Shown here: positions 1 through 7,603 of the stretch, piece by piece
Numbering within the stretch: the stretch's first letter is position 1
How the letters are laid out: every line of letters begins with the position of its first letter
Assembly: GCA_017521775.1 (NCBI GenBank)
Contig: JAFXBO010000234.1
Span: 1-8,784, forward strand
Direction of reading: 5' to 3'
Origin: Clostridia bacterium
GTDB lineage: Bacteria > Bacillota > Clostridia > UBA1381
Length of the DNA: 8,784 nt
The notes under the pieces: model-generated
What the model was told of the DNA's origin: nothing
Seen by the model: the letters and a program-made list of their open reading frames with translations, nothing else
Database searches by the model: none
Translations under genes and position numbers: made by a program

Positions 1-296
1 ACGGGTAATTGTACTAAAATACCATTTATTTTTTTGTCGTTATTAAGCTTTTCAATCAATTTTAAAAGCTCTTCTTGGGTTGTTTCTTCGCTCAAAGCAT
101 ATTCCTCTGAATATATCCCAATCTGCTCGCAAGCCTTTTTCTTATTATTGACATAAACTCTGCTTGCAGGGTCATCACCAACAATAATGACTGCTAAGCC
201 TGGGTTAATTCCTTTTGCCTTTAGCTCTGTTACCTCTTGAGCTAACTCGTCCTTTATTCTTTGTGACACCATTTTTCCGTCTAAAATCTTTGCCAT
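1..296 (-). CDS. folD: FolD, bifunctional methylenetetrahydrofolate dehydrogenase/cyclohydrolase (N-terminal 98 residues; C-terminus off the left edge)
   Basis: FolD is a cytoplasmic enzyme that oxidises 5,10-methylene-THF to methenyl-THF with NAD(P)+ and hydrolyses it to 10-formyl-THF, supplying one-carbon units for purines and formyl-Met. The reading frame begins [18 protein letters not shown] and contains the family signature [18 protein letters not shown] at residues 39-56, with the catalytic Tyr48 and Lys52 in the YVxxK arrangement. The visible part ends with GILVQLP (92-98), whose Gln96 matches the conserved substrate-pocket glutamine. The family is usually about 280-300 residues, so about two thirds, including the Rossmann NAD(P) domain, is missing. 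ATG at 296 is chosen over Met9 because a GGAGG lies 10 nt upstream and the N-terminus matches the family. It is the third gene of the ftsK-ygiQ-folD run and starts within the ygiQ coding sequence, so its translation may be coupled to ygiQ. Confidence 0.95.
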   Translation of the reverse strand, partial: MAKILDGKMVSQRIKDELAQEVTELKAKGINPGLAVIIVGDDPASRVYVNNKKKACEQIGIYSEEYALSEETTQEELLKLIEKLNNDKKINGILVQLP

Positions 297-2109
297 CTTT
301 CTCTTTCCTCCATTCATTTTTCTGCGGTCTTATAAGACAACCTGCTCCATATCCTATCAAATCGGTTCTTCCTGCAAGCTTTAACGCTTCACAAACCAGT
401 TTATAATTATCAGGATTTCTGTATTGCAACAATGCTCTTTGCATTGCTTTTTCCTTTGGTGTTTTGGGAACATATACCTTTTCCATTGTAAATGGATTTA
501 ACCCTGTATAAAACATACAGGTCGATATTGTTCCCGGTGTTGGGTAAAAATCCTGTACCTGTTGCGGATTTATTCCATTCCTCTTTAAATATAAAGCCAG
601 TGAGATTGCATCGTGTAATGTGCTTCCCGGATGACTTGACATAAGATATGGAACAAGATATTGCTTTTTCCCTATCTTCTCATTTATCTTATAGAATTTA
701 TCCGAAAATTTGTTATAAACCTCATTTTTAGGCTTACCCATATATTTTAAGACATTGTCTGAGATATGCTCAGGTGCTACCTTTAGCTGTCCACTTACAT
801 GGTGTTTGCAAAGCTCATAAAAGAACTCGTCATTTTTATCATTTATGAGATAATCAAATCTTATTCCTGAACGGATGAAAACCTTTTTTACTCCGTCGAT
901 TTCTCTTAATTTCTTTAAAAGAGAAAGATATTCCGAGTGGTCAATCTTCATATTCTTGCAAGGTGTGGGATATAAGCATTGTTTATCCTTACACGCACCG
1001 TTTTTACATTGTTTATCACACGCAGGTGCTCTGAAATTTGCAGTAGGACCTCCGACATCATGAATGTAGCCTTTAAATTCAGGGTCCCAGACCATTTGCT
1101 TTGCCTCATTTATAATCGATTGCTGACTCCTTGCAGTAACTATCCTTCCCTGATGAAACGCCAATGCACAGAAGTTACAACTGCCAAAGCATCCTCTTGA
1201 GCTTACAAGGCTGAATTTAACCTCTTTAATAGCCTCAATTCCACCTGCTTCTTCATACATAGGATGATAATTTTTCATATAATTTAATGAATATACTGCA
1301 TCCAGTTCCTTTGTTTCCAAAGGTTTTTGCGGAATGTTTTGCACAAGGTATTTATCCCCATGTTTTTGAATAAGTGTTTTTCCTGTGTATGGATTTTGTT
1401 CATAATACTGAATTCTGCAAGACTCGGCATATGCTTTTTTAGACTCAACACATTCCTCAAATGACGGAATTTCTATACTATTTTCAATATCATTTGTATC
1501 AGATAAATAGCAAGTACCTGGAATATATGTTATGTCCTTAACATCCATCCCACTTGCAAGACAATCTGCAATTTCAACAATCTGCCTCTCTCCCATACCA
1601 TACATTAAAATGTCAGCTTTTGAATCTAAAAGAATTGAACGCCTGATTTTATCGTCCCAATAATCGTAGTGCGCAAATCTTCTCAGGCTTGCCTCAATTC
1701 CACCTATTAAGACAGGTATTTTTCCAAAAGCTTCTCTTATTCTGTTACAATATACAATCGTTGCTCTGTCAGGTCTTTGACCTGCCTTATTCCCAGGGGC
1801 ATATGCATCGTCGCTTCTTTTCTTTTTACTTGCAGTATAGTGATTAACCATACTGTCAATATTACCTGCAGAAACAAGCACACCAAGTTTTGGTCTGCCC
1901 ATTTTCTTAAAATCTTCAACATTTCTCCAGTCAGGAAGAGAAATTATCCCTACCTTGTAACCGTGTTTTTCAAGTATTCTCGATATAATTGCATGACCAA
2001 AGCTTGGATGGTCAACATAAGCATCTCCACAAATATAGAGAAAATCAAGCTCGTCCCAGCCTCGCTTTTGCATATCTTCCCTTGAAACAGGTAAAAAATC
2101 TTTTATCAC
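205..2109 (-). CDS. ygiQ: YgiQ-family radical SAM protein (UPF0313), function unknown
   Basis: This is a 634-residue cytoplasmic iron-sulfur protein of the YgiQ family; the reaction it catalyses is not established. The N-terminal region (1-200) carries family blocks FLPVSRE (5-11), [11 protein letters not shown] (28-38) and [21 protein letters not shown] (131-151). The radical SAM core has the CxxxCxxC motif at Cys307, Cys311 and Cys314 ([10 protein letters not shown]), the ligands expected for the SAM-binding 4Fe-4S cluster. A second cysteine group follows GGPTANF: Cys364, 368, 373, 378 and 384. The C-terminal part has conserved blocks around KVAPEH (443-448), [11 protein letters not shown] (486-496) and QVQDFYPTP (517-525). 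It ends in a Lys/Arg-rich, probably disordered tail from about 599. The GTG start is supported by a TTGAGG 8 nt upstream and by the FLPVSRE block, which a start at Met13 would remove. It begins 14 nt after the ftsK stop, so the two are almost certainly co-transcribed. The last 30 codons overlap folD. Confidence 0.93.
   Translation of the reverse strand: MIKDFLPVSREDMQKRGWDELDFLYICGDAYVDHPSFGHAIISRILEKHGYKVGIISLPDWRNVEDFKKMGRPKLGVLVSAGNIDSMVNHYTASKKKRSDDAYAPGNKAGQRPDRATIVYCNRIREAFGKIPVLIGGIEASLRRFAHYDYWDDKIRRSILLDSKADILMYGMGERQIVEIADCLASGMDVKDITYIPGTCYLSDTNDIENSIEIPSFEECVESKKAYAESCRIQYYEQNPYTGKTLIQKHGDKYLVQNIPQKPLETKELDAVYSLNYMKNYHPMYEEAGGIEAIKEVKFSLVSSRGCFGSCNFCALAFHQGRIVTARSQQSIINEAKQMVWDPEFKGYIHDVGGPTANFRAPACDKQCKNGACKDKQCLYPTPCKNMKIDHSEYLSLLKKLREIDGVKKVFIRSGIRFDYLINDKNDEFFYELCKHHVSGQLKVAPEHISDNVLKYMGKPKNEVYNKFSDKFYKINEKIGKKQYLVPYLMSSHPGSTLHDAISLALYLKRNGINPQQVQDFYPTPGTISTCMFYTGLNPFTMEKVYVPKTPKEKAMQRALLQYRNPDNYKLVCEALKLAGRTDLIGYGAGCLIRPQKNEWRKEKDGKDFRRKNGVTKNKGRVSSRGNRAKGKRN
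307..311 (-). promoter_or_regulatory. folD ribosome binding site embedded in the ygiQ coding sequence
   Basis: On the minus strand GGAGG is followed by a 10-nt spacer and the folD ATG. The same bases encode Trp600-Arg601 and the adjoining residues of YgiQ. This strong Shine-Dalgarno sequence decides the folD start and shows that the overlap is real, not an over-extended ygiQ frame or a mis-called folD start. Confidence 0.85.
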
Positions 2110-2117
2110 TTTTATAT

Positions 2118-2123
2118 CCTCAA
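2118..2123 (-). promoter_or_regulatory. ygiQ ribosome binding site deciding a GTG start
   Basis: TTGAGG on the minus strand lies directly after the ftsK TAA stop (2126-2124) and 8 nt before the GTG at 2109. The placement fits translational coupling between ftsK and ygiQ, and it supports GTG over the internal ATG at codon 13. Confidence 0.75.
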
Positions 2124-4496
2124 TTATTCAAAATCTGTTGTATTTATTCTGTTCATATATACTTCACGAGGTTTTGAGCCGTTAGCACCACTGATAATTC
2201 CACGCATCTCCATCTGATCAATAATTCTTCCTGCTCTTGCATATCCAACCTTTAATCGTCTTTGAATCATTGCAGTTGAAATCTGTCCCAACTCAACTGC
2301 CAAATCGATAGCTTGTGGTAACAATGCATCTGCATCGTCATCATCACTGTTTTCCTCCGAGCTGATATCTCCTGATGCCATTCTGTCAAGATGCTCAGCA
2401 ATATCTTCTGCGTAATGAGTTACCTCACTATGCTCCTTAATAAAGCTTACAAGCTTTTCTACCTCCTGATCGGATACAAATGCACCCTGAACCCTCAGAG
2501 CATTACTTAAGCCTGTAGGATGGTACAACATATCACCTTTTCCTAAAAGCTTTTCTGCTCCACCTTTATCAAGAATTGTTCGGCTGTCTACCTGTGATGA
2601 AACTGCGAATGCAATTCTTGATGGAACATTCGCTTTAATAAGACCTGTTATGACATCAACTGAAGGTCTTTGTGTTGCTACAATAAGGTGTATTCCTGCT
2701 GCTCTTGCAAGCTGAGCAAGTCGGCAGATATAGTCCTCAACCTCTTTTGCTGCAACCATCATCAAGTCTGCCAACTCGTCGATTATAATAACAATCTGAG
2801 GTAATTTTTCTTCACCGGTCTTTGTAACATACTCATTATATCCTGTTAGGTTTCTTGTTCCACTGTCTGCAAACAATGCATATCTTCTCATCATTTCGCC
2901 AACTGCCCAGTTTAGAGCACCTGCAGCTCTTTTAGGGTCGGTTACGACAGGTATCATCAAGTGCGGGATACCATTATACACGCCCAATTCAACAACCTTA
3001 GGGTCAACCATAATGAGCTTAACCTCATCAGGACTTGCTTTATATAAAATACTTGTTATGATTGTGTTTATACAAACTGACTTACCTGAACCGGTTGAGC
3101 CTGCAATAAGAACGTGTGGCATCTTTGCTATATCTCCGACAACAACATTTCCACCGATATCCTTACCAAGAGCAACTGTTAGTTTGGAGGTTGCTTCTCT
3201 GAACTTTGTGCTTTCCATTAATTCTCTTACAGCAACAGTATTGACGCTTGTGTTCGGAACTTCAATTCCCACTGCTGCTTTCCCTGGAACTGCTGCAACC
3301 AAAACTGTCGGAACTGCAAGGTTAAGAGCAATATCCTCTGCAAGACCTGTTATTTTTGAAAGTTTAACACCTGTGTTAGGTTGAATTTCATATCTTGTTA
3401 CAGACGGACCCTGAGTTACCTGCAATAATTTTGCCTCAACCCCGAAATTTTTGAGAATTTCCATCAATTTGTTTGCAGTTTCCTGCATTTCTCTTCTCTT
3501 ATCGGCTGATGCTGCCTTTGGTTTTGCCAAAAGGTCAATTGGAGGATATACATACTCAACCTTGACCTTTTCTATTGCATCATCCATCTCCTCATTAATC
3601 TGTATCTTTTCTTCTTCAGTTATTGCATCAACTCTTTTTGCTCTTTGATTGCCTGTTCCTTTGTTTTCCTCATCTACGATCTCATCCTTGACATCATCCA
3701 AAGTTGCACCGATTGTTATGTCCTCTTCTTCCTCCTCATTATCCTCTATCGGAATATCAGGTTTATATATAATTTCTTCAATCTTTGCCTTAGACGGCTT
3801 TTCTTCTTTTTGAGGTTCGTCATCACCTATTGAAAAATCAATGTTTTTCTTCTTTTGTTCAACGCTCTTTTTAACCTTATTTGCTGCCTTCTCGCCCTTG
3901 TTTTTAGAACCTTTATAATCTACCTCGCTAATCTCTTCCCCTATCTTAAATAATCCCTGGAAAAAGCCTGCAAGCATAGAGAAAACTGAAACCTTGATTA
4001 AAAGACTTATAATTGCAACAAGCGCAAAGATAAGTATAATTATTGAAGCAGCTTTTGGAATTAATGGTGTTAAAATATTAGCAATTATACCTCCGAACAA
4101 ACCTCCTCCAACCAGTGATGCTCCATATGTAATCAAGTCGCTGTATGGAAGTGCGCCCTCAAATATAATCTGGTATAACGCACTCAAAATAACACATCCC
4201 ACAAGCGAAAGCACTAATTTAATGGTGAGCTTATCAATTCTTTTCTGGTCGCAAATGTATATGGCTAAACCTGCTAAAATTATCGGAATTAAATATGCAC
4301 TCACTGAGAATAAAGAGAAAAGAATTTCTTTTATTATAACAGTTAAAATTCCTGATCCGTTCGTATAAAGAAAAATACCCATCAAAATAGCAACAAGACT
4401 CAAAATAACTATATGCACAGAATAATGAAGTGGTTGTTTTTTGTTACTTGTTCTTTTATTTGATACTGCTGATGCTTTTCTTTTTTTATTAGCCAT
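2124..4496 (-). CDS. ftsK: FtsK/SpoIIIE-family DNA translocase
   Basis: This is a membrane-anchored hexameric ATPase that pumps double-stranded DNA at the division septum during chromosome segregation, and in endospore formers into the forespore. At 790 residues it has the usual Firmicute size. After a basic cytoplasmic start (KKRK, NKKQ), hydrophobic segments lie near 26-45, 55-82, 92-112 and 150-180, with a weaker one near 126-146. A charged linker (about 185-330) with an acidic run EEEEED follows. The alpha/beta motor includes Walker A GSTGSGKS (466-473), Walker [14 protein letters not shown] (568-580, Asp573/Glu574), [21 protein letters not shown] (607-627) and DMLYHPTG (655-662). The C-terminal gamma winged helix (about 722-785) carries [23 protein letters not shown], which recognises orienting sequences in the family. 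The start ATG has GAGAGG 11 nt upstream. It is the first gene of the run with ygiQ and folD and has its own promoter. Sporulation-specific (SpoIIIE) and vegetative (FtsK) roles cannot be told apart here. Confidence 0.97.
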   Translation of the reverse strand: MANKKRKASAVSNKRTSNKKQPLHYSVHIVILSLVAILMGIFLYTNGSGILTVIIKEILFSLFSVSAYLIPIILAGLAIYICDQKRIDKLTIKLVLSLVGCVILSALYQIIFEGALPYSDLITYGASLVGGGLFGGIIANILTPLIPKAASIIILIFALVAIISLLIKVSVFSMLAGFFQGLFKIGEEISEVDYKGSKNKGEKAANKVKKSVEQKKKNIDFSIGDDEPQKEEKPSKAKIEEIIYKPDIPIEDNEEEEEDITIGATLDDVKDEIVDEENKGTGNQRAKRVDAITEEEKIQINEEMDDAIEKVKVEYVYPPIDLLAKPKAASADKRREMQETANKLMEILKNFGVEAKLLQVTQGPSVTRYEIQPNTGVKLSKITGLAEDIALNLAVPTVLVAAVPGKAAVGIEVPNTSVNTVAVRELMESTKFREATSKLTVALGKDIGGNVVVGDIAKMPHVLIAGSTGSGKSVCINTIITSILYKASPDEVKLIMVDPKVVELGVYNGIPHLMIPVVTDPKRAAGALNWAVGEMMRRYALFADSGTRNLTGYNEYVTKTGEEKLPQIVIIIDELADLMMVAAKEVEDYICRLAQLARAAGIHLIVATQRPSVDVITGLIKANVPSRIAFAVSSQVDSRTILDKGGAEKLLGKGDMLYHPTGLSNALRVQGAFVSDQEVEKLVSFIKEHSEVTHYAEDIAEHLDRMASGDISSEENSDDDDADALLPQAIDLAVELGQISTAMIQRRLKVGYARAGRIIDQMEMRGIISGANGSKPREVYMNRINTTDFE

Positions 4497-4522
4497 CGTA
4501 AAAATAACCTCTCTGTTCCTTG

Positions 4523-4562
4523 ATTATACATATATTATACAACATTTTTCATAATTAATCAA
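4523..4562 (-). promoter_or_regulatory. Sigma-A-type promoter for the ftsK-ygiQ-folD run
   Basis: On the minus strand there is TTGATT (4562-4557), a 17-bp spacer, and a perfect TATAAT (4539-4534). The start of transcription should fall near 4527, giving a leader of about 30 nt with GAGAGG at 4513-4508. A second TATAAT lies 11 bp downstream (4528-4523), but the hexamer 17 bp above it is only TGAAAA, so it is the weaker candidate. The promoter lies just past the terminator of the upstream glycosidase gene, so the housekeeping run appears to be transcribed independently of it. Confidence 0.75.
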
Positions 4563-4572
4563 TAGGTCTTAT

Positions 4573-4617
4573 CTAAATAAAACTAATGTATAGGCAACCA
4601 CAGTCGCCTATACATTA
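4573..4617 (-). terminator. Rho-independent terminator of the glycoside hydrolase gene
   Basis: Arms at 4584-4595 and 4606-4617 form a perfect 12-bp stem (TAATGTATAGGC in one arm). On the minus-strand RNA the pairing continues inward through one G-U, one A-U and one C-G pair, giving a 15-bp stem closed by the tetraloop UGUG. A U-rich tract GUUUUAUUUAG (4583-4573) follows. The hairpin starts 7 nt after the glycosidase stop codon. A T-run also follows the hairpin on the plus strand (4622-4626), but no plus-strand gene ends here, so its direction is assigned from the minus-strand gene. Confidence 0.88.
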
Positions 4618-4624
4618 TGTCTTT

Positions 4625-7366
4625 TTAATTCTTCTTTTTTCTTGTTACATCATTAGGATTGAATGCAAAGTTAGTTGCTGTTGAATCCTCTTTGACTTTT
4701 CCTGATAGCAATAAGTCAAGATGTGTTTCATCAAGCTCATCCACTGGTAAAAACTCATTACTCATTGCATATGAAAGTATCTCTTTCTTCAACCAGTCTG
4801 CACATGGGTCATCTTCCTTGAAATCAAAACTACATACCACCAGTTTTCCGCCCAAAGCTCTAAACTCAAACAATGCTGATTGCTTCATGATGTTTTTATG
4901 AGACGAAGCAACATCAATAATCGGATTGAAAACTACATCATCATTTTCAAAGCACACTGCATTACCTTTTTCCATAAGTTGATTAAACTGCCATCCACAA
5001 AAACCTTCGTGAGGAAAATCTTTCATAATCGGATGGTCAGAAATAACAGTCGCAAGATTTCCTGTAGTTCTTCCTGCAATCGAAATATCAAAGGTTGTAG
5101 GAAGACTTGCAAAAGGCTCTGTTCCAAAAATAACTATATTTTCTCCCTTATTAAGCAGCTTCTTTAACTCATCCTTAGTCATTCCATCAGAAACTATAAG
5201 TCCCTTGGTTTCTACATTCTTGGCTTCAGGGAATACATATAATTCCCATTCATTTTCACAAAATAGTTCAGCACTATCTAATGTTACATATAGTTTTAAT
5301 GCTAAAGGTTTTTCAATACAAGGCATATTCACGCACCAGTCATAAAGCTTTGAAACTTTTCCGTTCTTGATGTTCTTGACATCAATCTTTTCTTTTGCAA
5401 AAACCTTGCCATCTGCCATAAGGTATAAAGAAAGAGTTGCACAATCAATCTCTTCTTTTCCATAGTAGGAGGTATATATTCCAAATGTATGTTCTTCCCC
5501 ACTCTTATAGTTTGTTTTTCTCATAACATCTGAAAGAAGAACAGACTCTGAGTTATACATTAATACATTTCTTACTGTCTCCCCTGGCTTTAGCTCATAA
5601 AATTCATTCATCATACCAACATCATAGCCGAAGGTGTGCCAATGTGTGTCAATAGGGCCCAAGAAATCAAAGCCTGCCATATGCTCACATCTTCTTGTGG
5701 CTTCAAAGCAGTATTTACGAACTCTTCTCTGCCACTGGGATGAATTATTAAAATACATAGGTGCTTTTTTCAAAAGTCCCTTATCTTCAAGATGTTTTTC
5801 TATCGATGAGAACATCTCTGTTTTACCAATTCTTGTATCCTTATATCTATCCTTTATGCTAAGGTCTGTGTATGTACCATTAATACAAATTTCGTGGCTC
5901 AGTCTTGGCTTGTTATAAACCACATTCCATTTATCAATCAATTCAGGGTCTGCCTGAGCTACTGATCTATAGCTCAATTTTCCCCACGCATAACTGTTAT
6001 AAAGGTCAGAAAATTCCCCAAGAGCTTTCATTCTTGGCTCATGGTGTGGGAAAGGCTCCATTGTTGTTGCCTCTGTTTCAGGATAAACAAAGTTATATTC
6101 TGCCATTGGCAACGCACTCATTGGTGAGAACAGCAAATCTGTCTCTTCATGAACAATTTTTGCCAATTTTGATAAATGCTCGACTTCAGCTTCATAAATC
6201 GGATTTTCATTTCCCCAGCAATATATTGCTACACAAGTATGTCTTCTGCAAATTTTTACAATTTCTTCCCAGTGCTCTACTGATGAATTGTTTGGAGCTT
6301 CAACCTGAACTAACATTCCCAATTCATCTGCTGCCTGCATATATTCCTCTTCAGGAACATAGGTGTGGAAACGAATAAAGTTAAATCCAAGGCTTTTTAC
6401 CTTTTTAATAACATTTCTGTAAAATACTATATCGTGATTTGGGTGAACAGTTTCAGGATAATAACAATGCTCACAAATACCTCTTAAGAAATAAGGCTTA
6501 TTGTTAAGCTTTAGGTGAGATTTATCAGGAACAAGCTTTTTAACACCAAATACTCGTGACAAGGTTGAACCCTCACAGGTTACCTCGAGAGTGTATAACT
6601 TTGGACTTTCTGGACTCCAGAATAATAGCCCGTCTGTTGAAAATGCAAAATTCTCGCATTCCTTGCCTTTTCCGCTTTTTAAAACATTTTCTCCGTCTAA
6701 AACCTGCCAGCTGTAATCAGCTTTACTAACTCCCTCAATTTTTACACTGACCTCATCTAAATCTTCCGACACAAAAATCACAACATCCCTTATAGGATTG
6801 TTATATACTCTTAGTTCAACATCGCCTGTAATACCACCTGTCCCTCTATTTGACGCACGGGTTGTCAGTCCTGTAACAGGTCTTTCATCATAACCTTGTA
6901 GATAATAGTTTGATACTGACAAGATAATTGTATTTTCTCCATTCTTTATTATTCCATCAGGAACTTTTATATCAAATGAAACACTATATCCCTCATGATG
7001 ACCGATATATGTACCGTTAATCCAGATTGTGACAGTGTTTTGAACTCCCTCAAAGTGCAGCTCTGCATCTTTATTTATATCTGCACAAAGAAATGTTTTT
7101 TTATAATAGAAATTTCCCAAAATGTTTGGCAGTGTCATATCAGGAACATAATTTGAAATAGGATAGTGTTGTATTCCATACTCACTTGTTTTTAATTTTC
7201 CGTAAAATGGTTGCTTGCAAAAAATATCCACCATATCTTCCCAATATGAAGGAACTGCATTTTCTATTGGATAATATGCCACATCAGGACATTCCTTTTC
7301 GTGATAAGCCTCTCTTGAATAACCCATCTCCCAAGAACCATTTAATGATAATGCTACATAATTCAT
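4625..7366 (-). CDS. Glycoside hydrolase family 2 protein (beta-galactosidase/beta-glucuronidase-like), cytoplasmic
   Basis: This is a 913-residue enzyme predicted to cleave a terminal sugar by the retaining mechanism; the substrate is not known. A jelly-roll sugar-binding domain (about 1-190) holds FEGVQNTVTIWINGTYIG (105-122) and GGITGDVELRVYN (177-189). An immunoglobulin-like domain (190-275) ends WSPESPKLYTLEV...RVFGVK. The TIM barrel (about 285-590) contains GFNFIRFHTYVPEEEYMQAADELGM, the acid/base motif WGNEN with Glu387, and the likely nucleophile Glu492 in RLSHEI. A further beta-rich domain (600-715) precedes an alpha/beta domain (about 720-865) with IVIFGTEPF and HPIMKDFP, which resembles the glutamine-amidotransferase-like fold. 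No signal peptide, membrane segment or anchor is visible, so it should act on imported oligosaccharides or glycosides. The ATG has GAAAGGA 13 nt upstream, with a closer GTGAG at about 6 nt. It has its own promoter and terminator and no transporter or regulator beside it. Names such as lacZ or uidA are not justified. Confidence 0.9.
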   Translation of the reverse strand: MNYVALSLNGSWEMGYSREAYHEKECPDVAYYPIENAVPSYWEDMVDIFCKQPFYGKLKTSEYGIQHYPISNYVPDMTLPNILGNFYYKKTFLCADINKDAELHFEGVQNTVTIWINGTYIGHHEGYSVSFDIKVPDGIIKNGENTIILSVSNYYLQGYDERPVTGLTTRASNRGTGGITGDVELRVYNNPIRDVVIFVSEDLDEVSVKIEGVSKADYSWQVLDGENVLKSGKGKECENFAFSTDGLLFWSPESPKLYTLEVTCEGSTLSRVFGVKKLVPDKSHLKLNNKPYFLRGICEHCYYPETVHPNHDIVFYRNVIKKVKSLGFNFIRFHTYVPEEEYMQAADELGMLVQVEAPNNSSVEHWEEIVKICRRHTCVAIYCWGNENPIYEAEVEHLSKLAKIVHEETDLLFSPMSALPMAEYNFVYPETEATTMEPFPHHEPRMKALGEFSDLYNSYAWGKLSYRSVAQADPELIDKWNVVYNKPRLSHEICINGTYTDLSIKDRYKDTRIGKTEMFSSIEKHLEDKGLLKKAPMYFNNSSQWQRRVRKYCFEATRRCEHMAGFDFLGPIDTHWHTFGYDVGMMNEFYELKPGETVRNVLMYNSESVLLSDVMRKTNYKSGEEHTFGIYTSYYGKEEIDCATLSLYLMADGKVFAKEKIDVKNIKNGKVSKLYDWCVNMPCIEKPLALKLYVTLDSAELFCENEWELYVFPEAKNVETKGLIVSDGMTKDELKKLLNKGENIVIFGTEPFASLPTTFDISIAGRTTGNLATVISDHPIMKDFPHEGFCGWQFNQLMEKGNAVCFENDDVVFNPIIDVASSHKNIMKQSALFEFRALGGKLVVCSFDFKEDDPCADWLKKEILSYAMSNEFLPVDELDETHLDLLLSGKVKEDSTATNFAFNPNDVTRKKKN

Positions 7367-7386
7367 AAATTACTCACTATCCTTTC

Positions 7387-7410
7387 GGGGGCATATAAAA
7401 ATTTCCCCCC
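7387..7410 (-). other. G-run/C-run hairpin in the glycosidase 5' leader
   Basis: The leader RNA reads six Gs (7410-7405), an A/U-rich stretch, then five Cs (7391-7387). This allows a 5-bp all-GC stem with a loop of about 14 nt, ending 1 nt before the GAAAGGA ribosome binding site at 7386-7380. Such G/C runs stand out in this AT-rich gap. The stem could influence ribosome loading or RNA stability. There is no U-run after it, so it is not a terminator. No known riboswitch class is recognised. Confidence 0.45.
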
Positions 7411-7427
7411 ATTTTAATTGTTAACTT

Positions 7428-7456
7428 ATTTTACATATTTACATTTTATTTGTCAA
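7428..7456 (-). promoter_or_regulatory. Sigma-A promoter of the glycoside hydrolase gene
   Basis: Minus-strand TTGACA (7456-7451, perfect -35), a 17-bp spacer, then TAAAAT (7433-7428). The predicted start of transcription is near 7421, giving a leader of about 55 nt. The spacer is largely occupied by one copy of a 13-bp direct repeat (7438-7450) whose other copy is at 7503-7515, which would suit control by a DNA-binding protein. Confidence 0.78.
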
Positions 7457-7515
7457 TAGATTTAAAGTATTTTTCGCCAGATTTTAAACTAAAAGCAATA
7501 TTTTTACATTTTATT
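7438..7515. repeat. Exact 13-bp direct repeat in the divergent promoter region
   Basis: TTTACATTTTATT occurs at 7438-7450 and again at 7503-7515, 65 bp apart (roughly six helical turns). The first copy fills most of the -10/-35 spacer of the glycosidase promoter; the second lies 20 bp upstream of the valS -35. The shorter core TTTACAT occurs a third time at 7430-7436, overlapping the glycosidase -10. This may be a pair of operators. AT-rich sequence makes chance repeats more likely than usual, so function is inferred only. Confidence 0.4.
7458..7490. repeat. Imperfect direct repeat next to the glycosidase -35
   Basis: AGATTTAAAGT (7458-7468) and AGATTTTAAACT (7479-7490) start 21 bp apart, two helical turns, and the nearer copy is 1 bp from the -35 hexamer of the glycosidase promoter. 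The geometry would fit an activator contacting RNA polymerase at the -35. Each copy is also nearly palindromic because of its TTTAAA core. No regulator gene lies in the window. Confidence 0.3.
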
Positions 7516-7535
7516 ATAAATATACCCTGTTTTGC

Positions 7536-7564
7536 TTGACAAATTAAAGGAAAAATGAGATAAT
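7536..7564 (+). promoter_or_regulatory. Sigma-A promoter of valS with extended -10
   Basis: TTGACA (7536-7541, perfect), a 17-bp spacer, then GATAAT (7559-7564) preceded by TGA, an extended -10. The A/T-rich stretch at about 7481-7530 could act as an UP element. The predicted start of transcription is near 7571, leaving a leader of about 33 nt before the valS ATG. Confidence 0.8.
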
Positions 7565-7603
7565 AAGGTGTTAAATGAAAAATCAACTGAAAGGAAGATA
7601 TAT

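Noticed and set aside
3013..3384. 123-codon plus-strand frame, and a 124-codon one at 3994-4368
   Set aside because: Both are antisense to ftsK. Their composition is the mirror of the translocase motor and membrane segments, with no independent coding evidence.
4618..4626. T-run after the hairpin on the plus strand, suggesting a bidirectional terminator
   Set aside because: No plus-strand gene converges here; both neighbours are on the minus strand, so only the minus-strand role is supported.
5905..6378. 157-codon open frame on the plus strand
   Set aside because: It lies entirely antisense to the conserved catalytic region of the GH2 gene, encodes no recognisable motif, and has no credible promoter or ribosome binding site. 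It is a shadow of the real gene.
7414..7424. TTAATTGTTAA palindrome-like site over the predicted glycosidase transcription start
   Set aside because: It is only AT-rich TTAA tetramers on either side of three bases, easily produced by chance, and it matches no operator class that I recognise.
7367..7603. Possible CcpA (cre) or LacI-type operator controlling the sugar hydrolase
   Set aside because: No palindrome with a central CG and matching TGWAAN half-sites was found. TGTAAA half-sites occur only as direct copies.
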